This document shows positions 60,771 to 64,000 of a DNA stretch of 64,000 nucleotides, piece after piece. A program made the position numbers and the translations under genes. Positions within the stretch are counted from its first letter, which is position 1; every line of letters begins with the position of its first letter. This DNA is from CAG-1031 sp964391735 (GTDB lineage Bacteria; Bacteroidota; Bacteroidia; Bacteroidales; Muribaculaceae), in NCBI GenBank assembly GCA_964391735.1, contig CAYMNF010000003.1:1-64000 (forward strand), written 5' to 3'. A model generated the notes under the pieces. It did not search any database, was not told where the DNA came from, and worked only from the letters and a program-made list of their open reading frames with translations.

Positions 60771-60957
60771 CCGTATTCGTGTGTCCGCCGTCCGCCCCAG
60801 GAAAACGCTCTCAACCCTGGGATGAATTTCGGCCGTTCACGTGGGCGCCGCCGGTCGGGTATTATCCCCGGGGGGGGGATAAAATGATGTGAATCAATTA
60901 TTTACCCCGCAATTGGAGAGCCGTGTGTCCCTACGTTCGGGCCTTTTTCCCGGCCCG
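60771..60957. repeat. family-1 repeat copies up to the glycosyltransferase stop
   Basis: Includes GATGAATTTCGGCCGTTCAC (60822-60841), CGGGTATTATCCCCGGGGG (from 60856) and AATTGGAGAGCCGTGTGTCC (60911-60930) followed by CTACGTTCGG. These correspond to successive parts of the unit seen at 63.1-63.45 kb. The repeat ends directly at the glycosyltransferase stop codon. Confidence 0.65.
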
Positions 60958-62013
60958 CTACAAACGCTTGAGCAGGTCGAGGTATCGGCGGGTGAATGTT
61001 TCGCGGTCGAAACCCTCTTTCAGCAGCTGTTTGCTGCGGAAGCCCATGCGGGCGCGGCGGTCCGGGTCGTTGGCGAGCATGGCGATGGCATCGGAAATGG
61101 CCCAGGTGTCGCCCATCTCTACAATTATGCCGTTGTCCCCGTCCTTAACCAATACCGCTGAGTCTCCCGCGCGCGTGCTGATGACGGGCAGGTCAACGTT
61201 CATCGCCTCCATGATGGAGTTGCTGAGCCCCTCGTGGGTGGATGTCGACAGGTAAATGTCGGCGCGACGTTCATAATCGGCGACATTCGGAGGATTGATT
61301 ACAAACTCAACCTTATCCTCTACCCCCGCTTGTTTCGCCCGCTTGCGCAGGGCAGCCTCCTCAGGCCCGTACCCTACCAATGTCAGGTGCAGCGGCGTGT
61401 CACCCTTTGCGGCTATGGCAAAAGCGTCAATGGCCGTCCCAAGGTCCTTCTCAGGCACATATCGGCCTACGCTGACAATGTCAACCGCCTCTCCCGGCTC
61501 ATGGGCTTGATAGGGTGGGATAGGGGTAATGTAGTTGTGGATAACTTCAACTTTGCGACGCGGAAAACCTGAGGAGGTGAAATGTTTCTGTGCCGATATG
61601 CTGTTTGAAACTGTGCGGGCCGCTAAGCGCGTGCATACGGCATCAATCAGATGTTTGTGCCACGAAAGCTTGTTGCAACGCAGGCCGGTAACAACGCGCA
61701 CCCCCCGTGGCGCCGCAGCCACAGCAATAGCGTTGGCAGCCGTCAGGTATGAGAACACGACGTTGATTTTCTCGTCAGCCAGCAGTTCCTTAAACTGCCT
61801 GAATCGGTCGCGCAGCTTGCCCGAGAATGACCTCAGCGGCACATCCTTATCCAGCAAATCGCGCATGTTGCCGTGAATATGTTCGCCGTTGAAGACCACC
61901 AGGCTTACGGGTACCCCCGCCTCATGGAGCGCATTTGCCAGCAAAACGGCCTGTTTCTCAGCCCCTCCGCTGGTAAGATTCTTGACAAAGACAGCAACTC
62001 GCGCGTTCTCCAT
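60958..62013 (-). CDS. GT4-family glycosyltransferase
   Basis: A 351-residue GT-B fold glycosyltransferase. The N-terminal domain has the UDP-sugar-type opening VFVKNLTSGGAEKQAVLLAN. The C-terminal GT1/GT4 domain has VSVGRYVPEKDLGTAIDAF and the donor-binding STSTHEGLSNSIMEAM with the EX7E-type acidic residues. It probably adds a sugar to a surface polysaccharide or lipid. It stands alone, flanked on both sides by repeats, which is unusual for a glycan-synthesis gene and suggests rearrangement or acquisition. Confidence 0.9.
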   Translation of the reverse strand: MENARVAVFVKNLTSGGAEKQAVLLANALHEAGVPVSLVVFNGEHIHGNMRDLLDKDVPLRSFSGKLRDRFRQFKELLADEKINVVFSYLTAANAIAVAAAPRGVRVVTGLRCNKLSWHKHLIDAVCTRLAARTVSNSISAQKHFTSSGFPRRKVEVIHNYITPIPPYQAHEPGEAVDIVSVGRYVPEKDLGTAIDAFAIAAKGDTPLHLTLVGYGPEEAALRKRAKQAGVEDKVEFVINPPNVADYERRADIYLSTSTHEGLSNSIMEAMNVDLPVISTRAGDSAVLVKDGDNGIIVEMGDTWAISDAIAMLANDPDRRARMGFRSKQLLKEGFDRETFTRRYLDLLKRL

Positions 62014-62033
62014 ACATCAGACTTTCGGTCCCA

Positions 62034-62041
62034 CAAATATA
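62034..62041 (-). promoter_or_regulatory. -7 element of the glycosyltransferase gene
   Basis: Minus-strand TATATTTG, 20 nt before the ATG at 62013. No -33 TTTG is seen at 19-21 nt. Confidence 0.5.
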
Positions 62042-62179
62042 CAGAATTTTCCGCACCCCACCATTCCCCCCGCGTAAGAAAACCCCCGTCCCAAGGTTGG
62101 ATGGCGATTCCCCCACACATTAATTTGATAAATACCGGTTTCCCAACGATGTGGAATATGTTGGATACCAAAGATTAAC

Positions 62180-62246
62180 CATTCAATTGGTTTACCGCGA
62201 ACGTAGGGACACGAGTATTATCCCGGGGTGGGTAAATTTTTGGAAG
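62180..62246 (+). repeat. family-1 repeat copy abutting the RAYT stop
   Basis: AATTGGTTTACCGCGAACGT (from 62185) continues AGGGACACGAG, then TATTATCCCGGGGTGGGTAA. Relative to the 63.25-kb copy an internal segment is missing, so the two ends of the unit are joined. It runs up to the transposase stop codon at 62247. Confidence 0.7.
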
Positions 62247-62789
62247 TCAATTTGTTACGGGATGCGGGGGTGTCGGGACATGGAAACGGTCGGTGGACCA
62301 GCGGGCCGGGTTGGTTTGGATGTAGTCGGCGATGCGGTTGCCGTCGTGGGGGCCGCGGATTATGTGGTCATGGTAACGGCTCTGCCACCCGAATTCTATG
62401 TTGTTTTGGCGGGCATACATGGTGATTTGGCGTTTTAATCCCCCGATTATTACTCCGAGTGACCCCCGTAATGATGATTTGTCGTTTGGGTTGATCGAAA
62501 TGATTACATGGATATGGTTGGGCATCACGACAAACAGGGGTGCCTCGGCGTATGGATAGTGGCGTTTGACATCCTGTAGCTGCGATGCACAATATTGGCC
62601 GAGGGGTGAAAGGCGCATTTCACCGTTGACGATTCGCCCGAAGTAGCATTTTTTGCCAAGCGTACAAACAGTCACAAAATAATCCCCGGCAGAATAATTG
62701 TGGAAAGTAGCCCGCGGAGATTTTCGTACCCGCAAATCCACAAATTTATCATATTCCCATTGGGGGTCCGTATTAGCAACGTCGTTCAT
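62247..62789 (-). CDS. REP-associated tyrosine transposase (RAYT; HUH/Y1 family)
   Basis: A 180-residue Y1 (IS200-like) single-strand endonuclease. It has GDYFVTVCTLGKKCYFG, the HUH motif in VVMPNHIHVII (His92, His94) and a candidate nucleophile Tyr125 in KRQITMYARQN. The RAYT-typical FGWQSRYHDHIIR, IADYIQTNPARW follows. RAYTs cut and rejoin REP palindromes and are thought to spread them. Palindromic repeats flank the gene on both sides, fitting that role. The start at 62789 is chosen because the promoter -7 box (62793-62800) lies within the longer ORF from 62807. Confidence 0.88.
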   Translation of the reverse strand: MNDVANTDPQWEYDKFVDLRVRKSPRATFHNYSAGDYFVTVCTLGKKCYFGRIVNGEMRLSPLGQYCASQLQDVKRHYPYAEAPLFVVMPNHIHVIISINPNDKSSLRGSLGVIIGGLKRQITMYARQNNIEFGWQSRYHDHIIRGPHDGNRIADYIQTNPARWSTDRFHVPTPPHPVTN

Positions 62790-62792
62790 GCC

Positions 62793-62822
62793 CAAATGTA
62801 CATCCACCCCCGGAAAAACAAA
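62793..62822 (-). promoter_or_regulatory. RAYT promoter (leaderless geometry)
   Basis: Minus-strand TTTG (62822-62819), 18-nt spacer, TACATTTG (62800-62793). Only 3 nt separate the box from the ATG at 62789. Confidence 0.6.
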
Positions 62823-62921
62823 AGTTTTTGCCCCAAAAAAATCGTAAAAATTTGAAAAATTTTTTTGGGTGGTAAATTTTGCATTGAATCACGTATTCAC
62901 CACCCCGTTCGCAGTTAAGAG

Positions 62922-63039
62922 CGGGTATTATTCGACCAATAAATTGGTCGCAACGCATAGGTTAATATTTTCCGTGGGTGAAACCCACGGAAAGCGCAAA
63001 TAAAAGAAAACGACCAATTTATTGGTCGAACAATACCCG
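62922..63039. repeat. family-2 palindromic element, short form (118 bp)
   Basis: Outer arms CGGGTATTATTCG (62922-62934) / CGAACAATACCCG (63027-63039), one mismatch. Inside are CGACCAATAAATTGGTCG, its complement, and a single CCGTGGGTGAAACCCACGG (62972-62990). It equals the 214-bp copy at 60557 with the branched centre collapsed to one core hairpin, so two size classes of one element exist. Confidence 0.8.
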
Positions 63040-63087
63040 TAGTGTCGGCATTCGAATGTTTCGCGAAATGGACCGATACCCAGCGAT

Positions 63088-63236
63088 TTACCCCACAATA
63101 GGTTTACCGCGAACCTCGGCAAACCCGGGGTCGTTTTTGGCACGGTCGTACGGCACTGTCGGCATATTCGTCCGGCGGACGCACGAGCCGTGCGTCCCTA
63201 CGTTCGGATATTATCCCGGGCGGGTAAAAAGTTGGG
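63088..63236 (+). repeat. family-1 repeat unit A
   Basis: Order of segments: GGTTTACCGCGAACCTCGGC (from 63103), TCGGCATATTCGTCCGGC, GGACGCACGAGCCGTGCGTC (63177-63196) then CCTACGTTCGG, TATTATCCCGGGCGGGTAAA. The 30-mer 63177-63206 is the exact reverse complement of 63269-63298. Confidence 0.75.
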
Positions 63237-63455
63237 TGGCAATTGATTATGTCCAAATTGGTTTACCGCGAACGTAGGGACGCACGGCTCGTGCGTCCGT
63301 GGTCCGCCCAAGGAAACCGGTGGCAAACCCGGAGGCATTTTCGGACCGTTTGCACGGCCCCGTCGGCACATTCGACCGGCGGACGCACGAGCCGTGTCCC
63401 TACGTTCGGGTATTGTCCCGGGTTGGGAAAATAGTGGGTGGCAATTTCGTGGGGG
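63237..63455 (+). repeat. family-1 repeat unit B
   Basis: Begins AATTGGTTTACCGCGAACGT (from 63256) continuing into the inverted 30-mer (63269-63298). It then repeats unit A: TCGGCACATTCGACCGGC, GGACGCACGAGCCGTG (63381-63396), TCCCTACGTTCGG, TATTGTCCCGGG, ending GTGGGTGGCAATTTCG. The last palindrome has lost two bases (GCGTCCC to GTCCC). Confidence 0.75.
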
Positions 63456-63464
63456 TGAAAACGG

Positions 63465-63495
63465 CGAGAGGCTGCGCGGGGTGCGCAGCCTCTCG
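63465..63495 (-). terminator. terminator of the right-edge gene
   Basis: A perfect 13-bp stem CGAGAGGCTGCGC (63465-63477) / GCGCAGCCTCTCG (63483-63495) with a 5-nt loop, 23 nt past the stop. On the minus strand it is followed by CGTTTTC. Confidence 0.85.
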
Positions 63496-63518
63496 GGGTA
63501 TTGGGGGTCGGTCTCGGG

Positions 63519-64000
63519 TTAGAGAGCGATCTTGGTGGCTTTGTTGCCCTGAACGCGGATGTACATGTCGCCGGCTTTCGGCTCAAGGATGCGTACACCC
63601 TGCAGGTTGAAGTAGTATACCTCACCGTTGTTGTCAGCCTCAATGCTGTCAATGCCGGCACCCTCACCGTGGACAATAACTGTTGCGTTACCGTCGGGGA
63701 GAAGGGTAAAGGTGAACTTCGGGTTAATCAGGCTTTGACCAAGTTCAAAGAAGTCAGATGCGCCATAGTTAGCGGTTGTTTCTACCTTATTATTGATGGT
63801 TGTGGCATCCTCCGGAGCACCCCAGAAGTCGTTGAACACATCTTTATCACAGAAGAAGAAAATAGTACCCTTATTAACGGTTCCGGTATACTCATAGGTG
63901 TATACATCGCCGGTAACGTGGGTCATATCATAATCAACATAGTCGATACTGAGTACGAGGTTGCGCGGGGTAGCAATTGTGCCTTCAACTTTGATTTTGC
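63519..64000 (-). CDS. secreted protein with sorting-like C-terminal tail, partial (N-terminus off right edge)
   Basis: About 160 C-terminal residues of a longer protein; the frame stays open to the window edge. The visible part is beta-rich (IFFFCDKDVFNDFWGAPEDA, LINPKFTFTLLPDGNATVIV) and may be a carbohydrate-binding-like domain. It ends with YYFNLQGVRILEPKAGDMYI and RVQGNKATKIAL. That tail is shared in style with the CotH-family protein and fits a Bacteroidales surface-sorting (type IX-like) signal. Function is unknown. Confidence 0.8.
   Translation of the reverse strand, partial: KIKVEGTIATPRNLVLSIDYVDYDMTHVTGDVYTYEYTGTVNKGTIFFFCDKDVFNDFWGAPEDATTINNKVETTANYGASDFFELGQSLINPKFTFTLLPDGNATVIVHGEGAGIDSIEADNNGEVYYFNLQGVRILEPKAGDMYIRVQGNKATKIAL

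Larger units (their letters stand above)
60439..60957. other. 519-bp intergenic region made of interspersed repeats
   Basis: No credible gene. The space from about 60484 to the glycosyltransferase stop is filled by family-1 repeat sequence interrupted by the 214-bp family-2 palindrome (60557-60770). Short open frames on both strands here are by-products of the palindromes. Confidence 0.75.
62790..63518. other. 729-bp region of repeats between the RAYT and the right-edge gene
   Basis: Holds the RAYT promoter, an AT-rich stretch (62815-62885), the short family-2 palindrome (62922-63039), two family-1 units (63088-63455) and the terminator of the right-edge gene. No credible ORF on either strand. 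Confidence 0.75.

Noticed and set aside
62790..62807. Longer RAYT start at 62807
   Set aside because: The -7 box at 62793-62800 would lie inside the coding region and the extra six residues add no family similarity.
60557..63455. Repeats as a CRISPR array
   Set aside because: The repeats are palindromic, of unequal length and spacing, nested in one another, with no set of uniform unique spacers and no cas genes nearby.

Overview
The window is a chromosomal segment of a Bacteroidota, order Bacteroidales. The evidence is a SusC/SusD/SusE/SusF-type glycan-uptake locus, a BtuB/BtuG-like TonB receptor locus, a short primary sigma factor of the Bacteroides type, and many promoters matching the Bacteroidota pattern (TTTG, about 20 bp, TAnnTTTG). 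Gut-type content (acetate fermentation through Pta-AckA, host-glycan-style uptake, a CotH-like surface protein) and protein resemblance suggest a gut lineage such as Muribaculaceae. That family-level placement is inference.

Layout. 1-3633 (minus) is the glycine cleavage operon gcvT-gcvH-gcvPA-gcvPB; gcvPB runs off the left edge. 3.8-12.4 kb (plus, except rlmH) holds yqeY, serS, a polysaccharide flippase, a small secreted protein, a gamma carbonic anhydrase, prs and a DPP5-like peptidase. 12.4-20.9 kb (minus) is an envelope operon: alternative GlmU, yidD, tamB, tamA. 20.9-22.3 kb has rfbC and a Cof-type HAD phosphatase, followed by tRNA-Leu(UAG). 22.7-30 kb (minus) is a susCDEF-like locus with no glycoside hydrolase in view. 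30.3-38.2 kb (plus) has pta-ackA, a 54-residue ORF, a CotH-family protein, a thioesterase, dprA, a uridine-phosphorylase-like gene and a DUF4136 lipoprotein. 38.2-41.1 kb (minus) is DUF1015, a membrane protein and CapA. 41.2-47.1 kb (minus) is an FAD oxidoreductase followed by BtuB-like, BtuG-like and PKD-type surface proteins, probably for corrinoid uptake. 47.1-51.1 kb (plus) has a NatAB-type ABC exporter, the primary sigma factor and a C-terminally shortened TatD. 51.5-56.3 kb is parA-parB-DUF5683-mltD. 56.3-60.4 kb has rarA, a PpiD/SurA-type chaperone and rnpA.

The last 3.5 kb differs. It contains a glycosyltransferase and a REP-associated tyrosine transposase (RAYT, HUH/Y1 family) set among two families of palindromic repeats. 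One is a 118/214-bp nested palindrome built from CGACCAATAAATTGGTCG and CCGTGGGT/ACCCACGG. The other is a longer degenerate unit containing TACCGCGAACGTAGGGAC and its inverse, with one exact 30-bp inverted pair. This looks like a RAYT with its mobilised repeats and is the most unusual system in the window. The right edge holds the C-terminal part of a secreted protein whose tail resembles that of the CotH protein.

A second theme is promoter geometry. Several genes (rlmH, rfbC, the thioesterase, the RAYT, possibly natA) have a -7 box only 3-7 nt from the start codon, which predicts leaderless or nearly leaderless mRNAs. In two cases the promoter also decides between alternative start codons.
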